DNA of 64,000 nucleotides. It comes from Endozoicomonas gorgoniicola (lineage in GTDB: Bacteria > Pseudomonadota > Gammaproteobacteria > Pseudomonadales > Endozoicomonadaceae). Below the pieces are notes generated by a model that saw only the letters and a program-made list of their open reading frames with translations, was not told the DNA's origin and searched no databases. The stretch is taken from positions 620,001 to 684,000 of the forward strand of contig NZ_JAPFCC010000001.1 in the NCBI RefSeq assembly GCF_025562715.2, read 5' to 3'. Shown in pieces: positions 45,919 through 55,581 of the stretch; positions within the stretch are counted from its first letter, which is position 1; each line of letters begins with the position of its first letter. Both the position numbers and the translations under genes were made by a program.

Positions 45919-46197
45919 ATGATTAAATCATTCAAACATAAAGGGCTGAAACAGTTCTTCGAGTCGGGCAAAAAGGCTGGAATTCAAGCCAAGCACGCAA
46001 AGAAACTGAGGATGCAGTTGGTGGCTATTGATACAGCCCAAGTGCTTGAAGATATTGACCTCCCCGGATTTGCACTGTACTCATTGAAGGGAAATCGCTC
46101 AGGAATATGGTCAATTTCAGTAAGTGGTAACTGGCGAGTTACCTTTGAATTTCGGGATGGCAATGCGTACATCCTTAATTATGAGGATTATCACTAA
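45919..46197 (+). CDS. higB: HigB-type toxin (RelE superfamily)
   Basis: 92 aa: IKSFKHKGLKQFFESGKKAG, then LPGFALYSLKGNRSGIWSIS and NWRVTFEFRDGNAYILNYEDYH, as in HigB ribosome-dependent RNases. It is toxin-first, the usual higBA order. Its stop overlaps the higA start by one base. Confidence 0.93.
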   Translation: MIKSFKHKGLKQFFESGKKAGIQAKHAKKLRMQLVAIDTAQVLEDIDLPGFALYSLKGNRSGIWSISVSGNWRVTFEFRDGNAYILNYEDYH

Positions 46198-46490
46198 TGT
46201 CTATGCATAACCCACCCCATCCGGGAGAATTTATTGAGTCCATATATATGGAGCCTTATGGCATCAGCTGTCGGTACCTTGCAACACAGCTTGGAGTTGC
46301 TGCATCAACTCTTAGCCGTGTCATCAAAGGTAAAAGTGCTATTTCTCCTGAAATGGCTTTGAGGCTGTCTAAGGTTTTAGGCCGTACACCAGAAAGCTGG
46401 CTCAGTATGCAAGATAATTATGAGCTGTGGCAGGCAAAGAAAAGAATAAATCTCTCCAACATACAACCTCTCAAGTTCCTGACAGCCTAA
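46197..46490 (+). CDS. higA: HigA-type antitoxin
   Basis: 97 aa with an XRE helix-turn-helix: NPPHPGEFIESIYMEPYGIS, LATQLGVAASTLSRVIKGKS and MALRLSKVLG. It represses the operon. Its TAA stop is the attC start, and the intron begins on the next base. Confidence 0.93.
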   Translation: MSMHNPPHPGEFIESIYMEPYGISCRYLATQLGVAASTLSRVIKGKSAISPEMALRLSKVLGRTPESWLSMQDNYELWQAKKRINLSNIQPLKFLTA

Positions 46491-46560
46491 ATCGGGTAGC
46501 CGGAGGTCTCTAACCTCCAGCCCCCACATCACACCGGCGTGCGGGTCCGCACCGGGCGAT

Positions 46561-47823
46561 TCACCGAGGGTGGTGAAACCTGATCCACAAGTCTTTCAGG
46601 GAAACAAGCCCGAGTTTACTGAGAAAACTGTCGTTTAATGCTAACTGTGCCGCATAGGTTTTGCTTAGCCGGTAATACCCTTTGCTACTGGCTGCAATCG
46701 AGGCGGCCTTGATGTGATCAACACCTAACCTGATCAAATTTCTGTAACGGGTTTTCGGCTTTCGCCATTGTTTGATAAAACAACAGCGAATCCGCCGACG
46801 TATCCATTGATCCAGTCGCGGTATAGGACTGTAATATTCGGTTATCCTGAAATAACCCATCCAGCCCCGGATATATTCGGCCAGCTTCTTCAAGCGATAT
46901 TCCATCGATACTCCCCAGCTTCGGCTGGTGAGTTTCAGGATTTTTCGCCTGAAGCGGTTCAGACTCTTCTCCGACCAGCGGATTCGCTTCCCTGTGAAGG
47001 TAAAACTCAGGAACTCAGCTTCGGTAGCTTTCACCACCTTGCTCTTTGTCGGGTTTATCCTCAGTTTCAGCTTGCGCTCAAGGTAACGTGTGATGCTTTC
47101 CATCACTCGCTCCCCGGCTCGCTGGCTGCCAACGAGGATCACAAAGTCATCGCAGTAGCGTGCGAAGCAATGCCCCCGGTACTCCAGTTCCTTGTCCAGG
47201 TCATCGAGAAGGACATTCGACAGCAGCGGTGAAAGTGGACCGCCTTGTGGCATACCTACCCGGGTTGGGTAGCATTGCCCATCAACCATGACGCCAGCAC
47301 GAAGGTAGCGGCCAATCAGCTTCAACAGACGCTTGTCGTGAATCTTTCGAGAGACTCTCGACATAAGAACATCATGGCTGACCGTATCAAAGAATTTACT
47401 CAGATCAACATCAACCGCCTGATGCAGCCCCTGCTTAATGTATCGATTAACCTGTTGTACAGCGTCTTGTGCAGACCTTCCCGGTCTGTAACCGAAGCTG
47501 CTGGGAGAGAAGTCAGGATCAAAGATGGGTGATAATACCTGCACAATGGCCTGTTGTATCACTCGATCCATGACTGTCGGGATGCCCAGCAACCGTTCTC
47601 CACCATCGGGCTTTTCTATAACAGCCCGAAGGACGGGAGATGGTCTGTAAGTCCCATTGAGTAAGGCTTGGCGCGCTGAAGGCCAGTGCTGACGGGCAAA
47701 GTCAGGATAGGCTTTAATGGTGATCCCATCTATTCCGGGAGCCCCTTTGTTACTTCTGACTTGTTTCCATGCTTTCAGCAAATTGGCAGGTTCCAGTGCG
47801 CAACTCAGTAGATCGTGGTTCAA
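46561..47823 (-). CDS. ltrA: Group II intron reverse transcriptase/maturase
   Basis: 420 aa, identical in sequence to the copy 1 protein. Its intron RNA is interrupted upstream. Confidence 0.94.
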   Translation of the reverse strand: MNHDLLSCALEPANLLKAWKQVRSNKGAPGIDGITIKAYPDFARQHWPSARQALLNGTYRPSPVLRAVIEKPDGGERLLGIPTVMDRVIQQAIVQVLSPIFDPDFSPSSFGYRPGRSAQDAVQQVNRYIKQGLHQAVDVDLSKFFDTVSHDVLMSRVSRKIHDKRLLKLIGRYLRAGVMVDGQCYPTRVGMPQGGPLSPLLSNVLLDDLDKELEYRGHCFARYCDDFVILVGSQRAGERVMESITRYLERKLKLRINPTKSKVVKATEAEFLSFTFTGKRIRWSEKSLNRFRRKILKLTSRSWGVSMEYRLKKLAEYIRGWMGYFRITEYYSPIPRLDQWIRRRIRCCFIKQWRKPKTRYRNLIRLGVDHIKAASIAASSKGYYRLSKTYAAQLALNDSFLSKLGLVSLKDLWIRFHHPR

Positions 47824-48328
47824 AGCTGGTTAAAGATTCTTTCGCCAACTCCAGTGAGTCGCCGGACGGCTGCACTGTGTTGAGGGAATCAGTCTCCTCT
47901 TTTCGTCGGTGTTCAGTCCTTCGTTGACGACTTCCAATCGGATTAACGACTTCTGTCGAACAACTACTATGACGTCTGCTGACTTCTGTTCAATCACCAC
48001 ACAGAATTACTTCTGCAGGCGCTATTGGTGGTCATCGGGTTTGCTCGAACAGGGTGATGAACCCTGTCCGCCGAGCCTGTTGTAACCAGTGGCTGAGAAC
48101 TGGGATTGACCAATCGCATGTTGAACAGACCTCCCCGGATAAGAGCATGAACTTTCAGTACACAACCGCCGCATTTACCGTATCTCTCAAACCAGAGGGC
48201 TTTGTGATCCTTGGCTCACTCGCCCACGAGACTCGGCCTTGTATACGATTTCTGTCCGTCGGCTCGCACTTTTGCAGTCAGACTGCCTCCGCACAACCCC
48301 TCGTGAGATTGCACTTGCCTTAAGCTAG

Positions 48329-49948
48329 GAGCCTGTCGGACTTGTAACAAGTCCAGAAAAGAAGGCGGCATCATAACCCTGCTGCCTGTTTAAGCTACTG
48401 TGCAAGCTGTTCTCACAACCGCCACTCTTACCCGTAAATAGTAAAACATCGCCCAAAAAGCTCTGTATGCAGCCAGAAGTTGAATCATAAATAACCAATT
48501 TTCAATGTCCGCCATCGCCATGGCAAACATTTTCTTCAGATTGAAGCCTGTGCAGAGCAGATCCCATTCAGCAGACACCTCTGCAAAGCCTCGAACCAGA
48601 AATTGGCGATACCCCATCACTTCTTTCTGTATTCCAAAGGTTGGTTCAATCGTACTTTTCCGCAAGGCATAAACAGCCCGACCTTCTTTTGTCTGCAGCC
48701 GCCAACGCATCAGGTCTAATGCTGTTACATCGTCGCCTTCCGGCATAGGATCATCAGGTTTAAAGCGCTCCATCAAAGGTTTATTGTGGGCATCACGCTT
48801 CTCTGCGATATACGCAGTTGCGCCATAGTTATCCACAGCTGACACATTACTCTCACTGAAGTAGCCTGTGTCTGCCAGGATCGCTTCGGGCTTGCCAAGT
48901 TCGTCTTCACGAGTTGCCAGTTCTTCAAGGGCTGGCTCTACCTGCTGTTTGTCGTTTGTTGCCTGAGTAATGTGTTTTTCTACGATCAGTCCGCTTTCAA
49001 CATCAACTGCAGCCTGCGCATTATAAGCTTGTTCATAACTGCCGCCTGATGTTGGCATGATGCGGGAATCACGATCTGTCAGATTGACCTGGTCTTTGTC
49101 TCTTGGGTCTGCCTCTGGGGCTTTGGGTTCTCTACCCCTCGGCTTTTTTCCAGACTCCCTGATCGCTTCCCTGCGAGCCACTTTTTCCTCATATTCTTCC
49201 AGCTCGTATTGGTATCGCTCCTCAGCGCGACGCTCTATTTCTGCTTTTGCTTCGGCAATAACAGCAAGGCGATCTTCCCTACGCTTGAGCTCCTCTGGAA
49301 TAGAAAGCTCTTCAGGCTGCTCTTCTGCATCGGCTTTCTCTGCCATTTTCAGGAGCTCATCCACCTCAGACTTGAGCTGTTTTTCCAGCTTGCAGGCATA
49401 CTCGTAGCTGAGGGCTTTGTGTTTGCTGGCATTCGCTTTCATTTTGGTGCCATCCAGACTGATGGTTCCCATTTTTAACCACTGGGCTTCTTTAGCGATC
49501 ATTAGAATCTGGGTAAACAGGTTGCTGATTTCCTTGCGAAACCGCTTCCGGAAAGCATTAATACTGTCATGATCTGGGTGTTCATTGGCACAGATATAGC
49601 GGAAAGCAATAGAGTCGTGAGTAGCCTTCTCCAGCTTTCGGCTGGAAAAGACACCTGTCGCATAGCCATAAAATAACAGCGAGAGCATGAGCGATGGATG
49701 CCAGGCTTTGGAACCTCTACCGCTGTAGGACTTGATGAACGGATCAAGATCGAGCTGCTCGACGACCTCTACAACAAAACGGGCGAGATGACGTTCCGGC
49801 AAATAATCATCGACACTGGCGGGAAACATGTCTGGAATACTGCGGTCAACGGGTCTGAAAGTCCATCTCTTCATTTGTCAGAGGTTGCTTGCTTGAAAAG
49901 TGATTATTGGCAATTATGCCAGATTTTTGCTCTAAGTCCGACAGGCTC
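48329..49948 (-). mobile_element. IS1182 family element, copy 1
   Basis: 1620 bp, ends GAGCCTGTCGGACTT in inverted orientation. The palindromic repeat CTAG is at 48325-48328 and 49949-49952, the usual target of this group. Confidence 0.93.
48390..49874 (-). CDS. IS1182 family transposase
   Basis: 494 aa. It has the N-terminal DUF772 region (LSLLFYGYATGVFSSRKLEK, FRYICANEHPDHDSINAFRK), the DDE residues in TISLDGTKMKANASKHK and AILADTGYFSESN, and a late STIEPTFGIQKEVMGYRQF. A long charged insert (170-260) is normal for the family. Intact. Confidence 0.93.
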   Translation of the reverse strand: MKRWTFRPVDRSIPDMFPASVDDYLPERHLARFVVEVVEQLDLDPFIKSYSGRGSKAWHPSLMLSLLFYGYATGVFSSRKLEKATHDSIAFRYICANEHPDHDSINAFRKRFRKEISNLFTQILMIAKEAQWLKMGTISLDGTKMKANASKHKALSYEYACKLEKQLKSEVDELLKMAEKADAEEQPEELSIPEELKRREDRLAVIAEAKAEIERRAEERYQYELEEYEEKVARREAIRESGKKPRGREPKAPEADPRDKDQVNLTDRDSRIMPTSGGSYEQAYNAQAAVDVESGLIVEKHITQATNDKQQVEPALEELATREDELGKPEAILADTGYFSESNVSAVDNYGATAYIAEKRDAHNKPLMERFKPDDPMPEGDDVTALDLMRWRLQTKEGRAVYALRKSTIEPTFGIQKEVMGYRQFLVRGFAEVSAEWDLLCTGFNLKKMFAMAMADIENWLFMIQLLAAYRAFWAMFYYLRVRVAVVRTACTVA

Positions 49949-50048
49949 CTAGTGGTTATCATCGGTGGGCTTATTCGGCTCCAGATCCGATGCTGGTTTA
50001 CCCACAGGGGACTTTCACCCCATAAGTTCATGCCCATGCCGGGCGTAC

Positions 50049-50116
50049 CAAATGGTTGCAGTTCGTTCGCTTCGCTCACCCGACGTGCCTTCGGCACGCG
50101 GCTGAACCAGGCGTTA
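50049..50116 (+). repeat. attC site (split by intron 4)
   Basis: The right 68 bases; TAA is at 46488-46490. Confidence 0.95.
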
Positions 50117-50641
50117 GCTGTTCCTAAACTTCAGTACCTTTTCTTCCTCCACAGCAAAAGGCTGTTGTCATTTCACATATCCCTCGAAATTAACACCTGA
50201 AAACAGTATTCTCTGGGTACAAAGTTAGCGATTGGGAACTGTCGTATATTTTTCATCCATGCCAGACCTACATGCGCAAAGGAATGTACTGCAGGTTTTA
50301 TCTTTGCTGGTAGGCGGTAGCGTTCGCGAACAAAAGACATCTTTGGTTCTGTGCAATCTGGTGATCAGGTTTATTGCTTTTTCCAGGGTGCAATGCCGAC
50401 CATCGAATCAAGAGTTTTTGGCTCATTCCATTCGCATCACCTCCTGAGTTTGTGGTCGGCAAGCAGGTTCAGAGTTTCTTTACTTCGTGCAACGCCAGAA
50501 TAGGCAACAGGGTTTGTCTCTGGGGCAAATAAACTCAAGGTCTGTGAAACTTGTGGCATTTTTAGTTCAGAGTATGTGGCTGGGGTCAGAGTCGATAATA
50601 TTGGGCAAAAATACGCGAGTTCACAGTTTGGAAGGAACAGC
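50117..50641 (+). repeat. Non-coding cassette family B, copy 3
   Basis: 525 bp, starts GCTGTTCC and ends GGAACAGC, with the core at 50394-50461. Its attC is split by intron 5. Confidence 0.8.
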
Positions 50642-50644
50642 TAA

Positions 50645-52578
50645 ATCGGGTAGCCGGAGGTCTCTAACCTCCAGCCCCCACATCACACCGGCGTGCGGGT
50701 CCGCACCGGGCGATTCACCGAGGGTGGTGAAACCTGATCCACAAATCTTTCAGGGAAACAAGCCCGAGTTTACTGAGAGAACTGTCGTTTAATGCTAACT
50801 GTGCCGCATAGGTTTTGCTTAGCCGGTAATACCCTTTGCTACTGGCTGCAATCGAGGCGGCCTTGATGTGATCAACACCTAACCTGATTAAATTTCTGTA
50901 ACGGGTTTTCGGCTTTCGCCACTGCTTGATAAAACAACAGCGAATCCGCCGACGTATCCATTGATCCAGTCGCGGTATGGGACTGTAATATTCGGTTATC
51001 CTGAAATAACCCATCCAGCCCCGGATATATTCGGTCAGCTTCTTCAAGCGATATTCCATCGATACTCCCCAGCTTCGGCCAGTGAGTTTCAGGATTTTCC
51101 GCCTGAAACGGTTCAGACTCTTCTCCGACCAGCGGATTCGCTTCCCTGTGAAGGTAAAACTCAGGAACTCAGCTTCGGTAGCTTTCACCACCTTGCTCTT
51201 TGTCGGGTTTATCCTCAGTTTCAGCTTGCGCTCAAGGTAACTTGTGATGCTTTCCATCACTCGCTCCCCAGCTCGCTGGCTGCCAACAAGGATCACAAAG
51301 TCATCGCAGTAGCGTGCGAAGCAATGCCCCCGGTACTCCAGCTCCTTGTCCAGGTCATCGAGAAGGACATTCGACAGCAGCGGTGAAAGTGGACCGCCTT
51401 GTGGCATACCTACCCGGGTTGGGTAGCATTGCCCATCAATCATGACGCCAGCACGAAGGTAGCGGCCAATCAGCTTCAACAGACGCTTGTCGTGAATCTT
51501 TCGAGAGACTCTCGACATAAGAACATCGTGGCTGACTGTGTCAAAGAATTTACTCAGATCAACATCAACCGCCTGATGCAGCCCCTGCTTAATGTATCGA
51601 TTAACCTGCTGTACAGCATCTTGTGCAGACCTTCCCGGTCTGTAACCAAAGCTGCTGGGAGAGAAGTCAGGGTCAAAGATGGGTGATAATACCTGCACAA
51701 TGGCCTGTTGTATCACTCGATCCATGACTGTCGGGATGCCCAGCAACCGTTCTCCACCATCGGGCTTTTCTATAACAGCCCGGAGGACGGGAGATGGTCT
51801 GTAAGTCCCATTGAGTAAGGCTTGGCGCGCTGAAGGCCAGCGCTGACGGGCAAAGTCAGGATAGGCTTCAATGGTGATCCCATCTATTCCGGGAGTTCCT
51901 TTGTTACTTCTGACTTGTTTCCATGCTTTCAGCAAATTGGCTGGTTCCAGTGCGCAACTCAGTAGATCGTGGTTCAAAGTTGGTTAAAGATTCTTTCGCC
52001 AACCCCAGTGAGTCGCCGGACGGCTGCACTGTGTTGAGGGAATCAGTCTCCTCTTTTCATCGGTGTTCAGTCCTTCGTTGACGACTTCCAATCAGATTAA
52101 CGACTTCTGTCGAACAACTACTATGACGTCTGCTGACTTCTGTTCAATCACCACACAGAATTACTTCTGCAGGCGCTATTGGTGGTCATCGGGTTTGCTC
52201 GAACAGGGTGATGAACCCTGTCCGCCGAGCCTGTTGTAACCAGTGGCTGAGAACTGGGATTGACCAATCGCATGTTGAACAGACCTCCCCGGATAAGAGC
52301 ATGAACTTTCAGTACACAACCGCCGCATTTACCGTATCTCTCAAACCAGAGGGCTTTGTGATCCTTGGCTCACTCGCCCACGAGACTCGGCCTTGTATAC
52401 GATTTCTGTCCGTCGGCTCGCACTTTTGCAGTCAGACTGCCTCCGCACAACCCCTCGTGAGATTGCACTTGCCTTAAGCTAGTGGTTATCATCGGTGGGC
52501 TTATTCGGCTCCAGATCCGATGCTGGTTTACCCACAGGGGACTTTCACCCCATAAGTTCATGCCCATGCCGGGCGTAC
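50645..52578 (-). mobile_element. Group IIC-attC intron, copy 5 (diverged)
   Basis: 1934 bp, same ends and target, between TAA (50642-50644) and CAAATGG. It carries scattered substitutions along its 3' two thirds while the 5' domain I part is nearly identical to the other copies. Confidence 0.95.
50715..51977 (-). CDS. ltrA: Group II intron reverse transcriptase/maturase, diverged copy
   Basis: 420 aa with about eight or nine replacements against the other copies (for example GTPGID for GAPGID, IEAY for IKAY, MIDGQ for MVDGQ, LTGRSW for LTSRSW, SSLSKLG for SFLSKLG). YCDD and all motifs are kept. Many DNA changes are silent, so it has been under selection. Confidence 0.95.
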   Translation of the reverse strand: MNHDLLSCALEPANLLKAWKQVRSNKGTPGIDGITIEAYPDFARQRWPSARQALLNGTYRPSPVLRAVIEKPDGGERLLGIPTVMDRVIQQAIVQVLSPIFDPDFSPSSFGYRPGRSAQDAVQQVNRYIKQGLHQAVDVDLSKFFDTVSHDVLMSRVSRKIHDKRLLKLIGRYLRAGVMIDGQCYPTRVGMPQGGPLSPLLSNVLLDDLDKELEYRGHCFARYCDDFVILVGSQRAGERVMESITSYLERKLKLRINPTKSKVVKATEAEFLSFTFTGKRIRWSEKSLNRFRRKILKLTGRSWGVSMEYRLKKLTEYIRGWMGYFRITEYYSPIPRLDQWIRRRIRCCFIKQWRKPKTRYRNLIRLGVDHIKAASIAASSKGYYRLSKTYAAQLALNDSSLSKLGLVSLKDLWIRFHHPR

Positions 52579-52646
52579 CAAATGGTTGCAGTTCGTTCGC
52601 TTCGCTCACCCGACGTGCCTTCGGCACGCGGCTGAACCAGGCGTTA
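52579..52646 (+). repeat. attC site (split by intron 5)
   Basis: The right 68 bases; TAA is at 50642-50644. It is the last forward attC of the window. Confidence 0.95.
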
Positions 52647-53600
52647 GCTGTTCCTTCTGAGTAACTCCTTCGGGACTAGGAGCCTGACCGAGAATAGGAT
52701 TTATCTGATATAATAGCGTTCAAAACGCAGCCCTGATGAAGCCTGATGTCGCCACCACCAAAATTCAAGGATAGCCCTGTTGAGTTCGACCAGCACCTGC
52801 TGTTTCCAACCAACATCTTTGATCTTCTTCCCAAAGATCATGACTGCTACATCTATGAGACCATCTTCCAGAACATTGATACCTCGGAAGTTGAAAAGCA
52901 GTACCATCACCTTGGACAGCATGCCTACCCACCCAAGCTGATCGTAGGTATCCTGATCTACGCCTACAGTCATGGTGTATTCAGCTCCCGTGAAATAGAA
53001 AAACGGTGTCGGCAGGACTTGGCATTCATGTATATCTCTCAGATGAATTGCCCAAACTTTCGGGTCCTGGGGGACTTCCGCAAAAACAACCTGTCGTTTT
53101 TTCATGACTGTTTCAAACAGTCCGTCAAGCTGGCGATGGAGCTGAAACTGGCATCGCTTGGGCATATCAGCCTGGATGGTTCGAAATTCAAAGCCAACAG
53201 TTCAAAGCATAAGGCCATGAGCTACGGCCGGCTTAAAGCCAAAGAGGCAGAACTCAGCGCTGAGGTTGATGAACTGATCAAAAAAGCCAGCCAGTGCGAT
53301 CAGGAAGAAGACGACGCCTACAAAGAAACCAATGGCTACAGTATTCCTGAAGACCTCCTGTTTAAAGAAGAACGGCTGAAGAAAATTAAGGCTGCTAAAA
53401 AAGCACTGGAAGAGCGTGAGAAAGCCCTCAATCCGGACGAGCCAATAGACGACAAGAAACAGATTAGCTTTGCAGACCATGATGCCCGGATGATGAGCAA
53501 GAAGGGGTACTGCGAATACAGCTACAATGCTCAAATTAATGTAGATGCGGATCACCAGATCATTGTCGGCCAACACATCAGTCAACGCGCCAACGACGTA

Positions 53601-54773
53601 AGTAGTCATGCATACGAAATCATATATTCCTGACCGACCCCATCAAAAACTCGCTTTACCTCTTTCTCAAAGCCTCTGAAATTCACAATTGATAATATAT
53701 CGATCCATTCATATTTAGCCTTATCCCATAGAATCTCAATCAGGTTGAGCTCGGGAGAGTATGTGGGGAGAAATAAAACAATCATTTTTTTCTCAAGAAT
53801 CCAGTCATCAATTCTTGCTCGGAACGCTTTACTGGTGTGAATGCTGGCATTATCAATAATGACCACAGTGTAACGATCATCTCCTCCGTACTCTGGAGCT
53901 GTCATCTGATAGGCAAAATAGTCGAAAATATCAATGACTGTCTTGCTATCAACTGATCCAATTACAGGGTAATAAAACAGTTCACAGGAACGGTTCATAA
54001 ACCCCAGAACATTGATTCTTTTACTTTTTACTGAAGGTATACGGAGCTGTTTGCCTTTCTCCTGCCAGCCATAAGGTACGCAAGGCTCCTGACTAAACCC
54101 TGACTCGTCAAAATAGAACAAATTAATTAAACCTTTATCTTCAGCTTCTTGAGCATCTTTCAATGCTGCCTTACTACGCTGAAACTGCTCCTCATCTCTT
54201 TTATGCTTGCATGATTTACGGAGTCTTTTGTAAACCATCCCCAGCTTTTTTATTATTCTACCTATTGTCGTCTTTGATGCGGATTTGCCTGTTTCCTCTT
54301 CGATTTTGGATTGGACATATGATATACGGCGGGGTTCCTTAGCCACCAGTTCTTTAATGCGCAGTTCTTCTTCAGAATTGTAAATAGGTTTCTTCCCTCC
54401 GTCGTGTGTTTTGTATAGCCCTCGAATACCATAATCCTCCCAGTCATCAAGCCAGCGTGATACCGTCTGGTACTGAACCTCAAAGATATCGGCAATTTGA
54501 GCCATAGGAAAGCCACGAGAGCTGAGCAGTACAGCGTGTGCTCTTTCTCTGACATAGGGTGTTGGGCCATGACTCCTGGCGATCTGCAGGGTTTCTCTAA
54601 TGGCCCCATCTGTGATAGGTAAAACGGTTTTCATTTTCGTTGAAGCAGTAACGCAGGTGTTGTTGGTGATAGCTGGAGTATAATCACTACACTGAGCGCT
54701 GCCGGTAGAATTGGAATAACTATTTTTAGTAACCGGACGGTCAAAAATATTCGATAGCTAATTTATAACTACT
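53601..54773 (-). mobile_element. IS630 family element
   Basis: 1173 bp flanked by the TA duplication (53599-53600 and 54774-54775). Short inverted ends AGTAGT / ACTACT. Confidence 0.9.
53606..54634 (-). CDS. IS630 family transposase
   Basis: 342 aa, Tc1/mariner superfamily. The helix-turn-helix is FPMAQIADIFEVQYQTVSRW. The DDE core shows LFYFDESGFSQEP, VVIIDNASIHTSKAFR and FLPTYSPELNLIEILWDKAK. The stop lies at the very end of the element. Intact. Confidence 0.94.
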   Translation of the reverse strand: MKTVLPITDGAIRETLQIARSHGPTPYVRERAHAVLLSSRGFPMAQIADIFEVQYQTVSRWLDDWEDYGIRGLYKTHDGGKKPIYNSEEELRIKELVAKEPRRISYVQSKIEEETGKSASKTTIGRIIKKLGMVYKRLRKSCKHKRDEEQFQRSKAALKDAQEAEDKGLINLFYFDESGFSQEPCVPYGWQEKGKQLRIPSVKSKRINVLGFMNRSCELFYYPVIGSVDSKTVIDIFDYFAYQMTAPEYGGDDRYTVVIIDNASIHTSKAFRARIDDWILEKKMIVLFLPTYSPELNLIEILWDKAKYEWIDILSIVNFRGFEKEVKRVFDGVGQEYMISYA

Positions 54774-55581
54774 TACAGGAAGTAGAGCCTGCTCTTCAGG
54801 CTTTGTCAGAATCTACCGATAGCGCGGCTGTGGATAAATGGAGTATGGACAACGGCTATTTTTCAGGGCCAAATCTGCACACCTTGGATAAACATGGAAT
54901 AGACGGTTATATCGCTACTGACAAGGAAGAAAAACCGGCTGTTACGGACCTTGAAAATACTGATCGAAAATTTGTCAAAGCGGATTTTACATACAATATT
55001 GAAGCTGACGTCTTCATCTGTCCGGCTGGGGAAAAATTGGTTACCAATCCAGCCAGTAAAGCTAAGAGGAAAGGCTACCGGGCAAACAAGGAAGTATGCC
55101 GAGAGTGCGCTTACCGCTCCAGATGCAGTGGCTCCAAGAAAAGTGCAGGCAAGGTAATTCGCACAGACAAGTTTGAAACTGCACGACAAGCCATGAATAA
55201 AAAAATGGAAACAAGCGAAGCGAAAGCGGTATACGAACGTCGCAAAGTAATAGCGGAACCGCCGTTTGGTCAGATAAAAAACTCTGGATTCAGGAGTTTC
55301 AGTCTGCGCGGGAAAGAGAAAGTGGAAGCAGAGTTTTCACTGGTATGCACAGTGCATAATTTCAAAAAAATTGTGAAGAAAGCTTTAACGGGGTCACTCC
55401 GTCTTGAGGATTTAAAAAAGGTTGAAAAAGCGGCATAAAGGTAAAGAAAAGCTGTAAATTGGCAAAAATGAGCAAATCAACCTCAAAAAGTGGTTGTTTT
55501 TTGCTCATTTTGAATTTTGCGAAACCTTTAGGAGGACTGCCTAAGCTATTCTCGGTCAGGCTCCTAGTTATTTGCATAGAG

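Larger units (their letters stand above)
46491..50048 (-). mobile_element. Group IIC-attC intron, copy 4 (carrying IS1182)
   Basis: Same ends as copy 1; 3558 bp = 1934 + 1620 (IS) + 4 (repeat). The IS lies between the intron 5' end and the RT gene, in domain I, so splicing should be lost. The RT frame is untouched. Confidence 0.95.
52746..55438 (+). pseudogene. IS1182 family transposase split by IS630
   Basis: Pieces 52746-53600 and 54776-55438 rejoin in frame to 505 aa (QRANDV|QEVEPAL). DDE parts are HISLDGSKFKANSSKHKAMS, SMDNGYFSGPNL and a C-terminal VIAEPPFGQIKNSGFRSFSL. A cysteine cluster (CPAG ... CRECAYRSRC) is typical of this IS1182 subgroup. Confidence 0.9.
52680..55563 (+). mobile_element. 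IS1182 family element, copy 2 (carrying IS630)
   Basis: Ends GAGCCTGACCGAGAATAG inverted. The repeat CTAG is at 52676-52679 and 55564-55567. Confidence 0.92.

Noticed and set aside
2143..52646. Regularly recurring near-identical repeats as a CRISPR array
   Set aside because: Repeats are 49-79 bp with internal hairpins, spacing runs from hundreds to thousands of bases with genes between, and no cas gene is present. They are attC sites.
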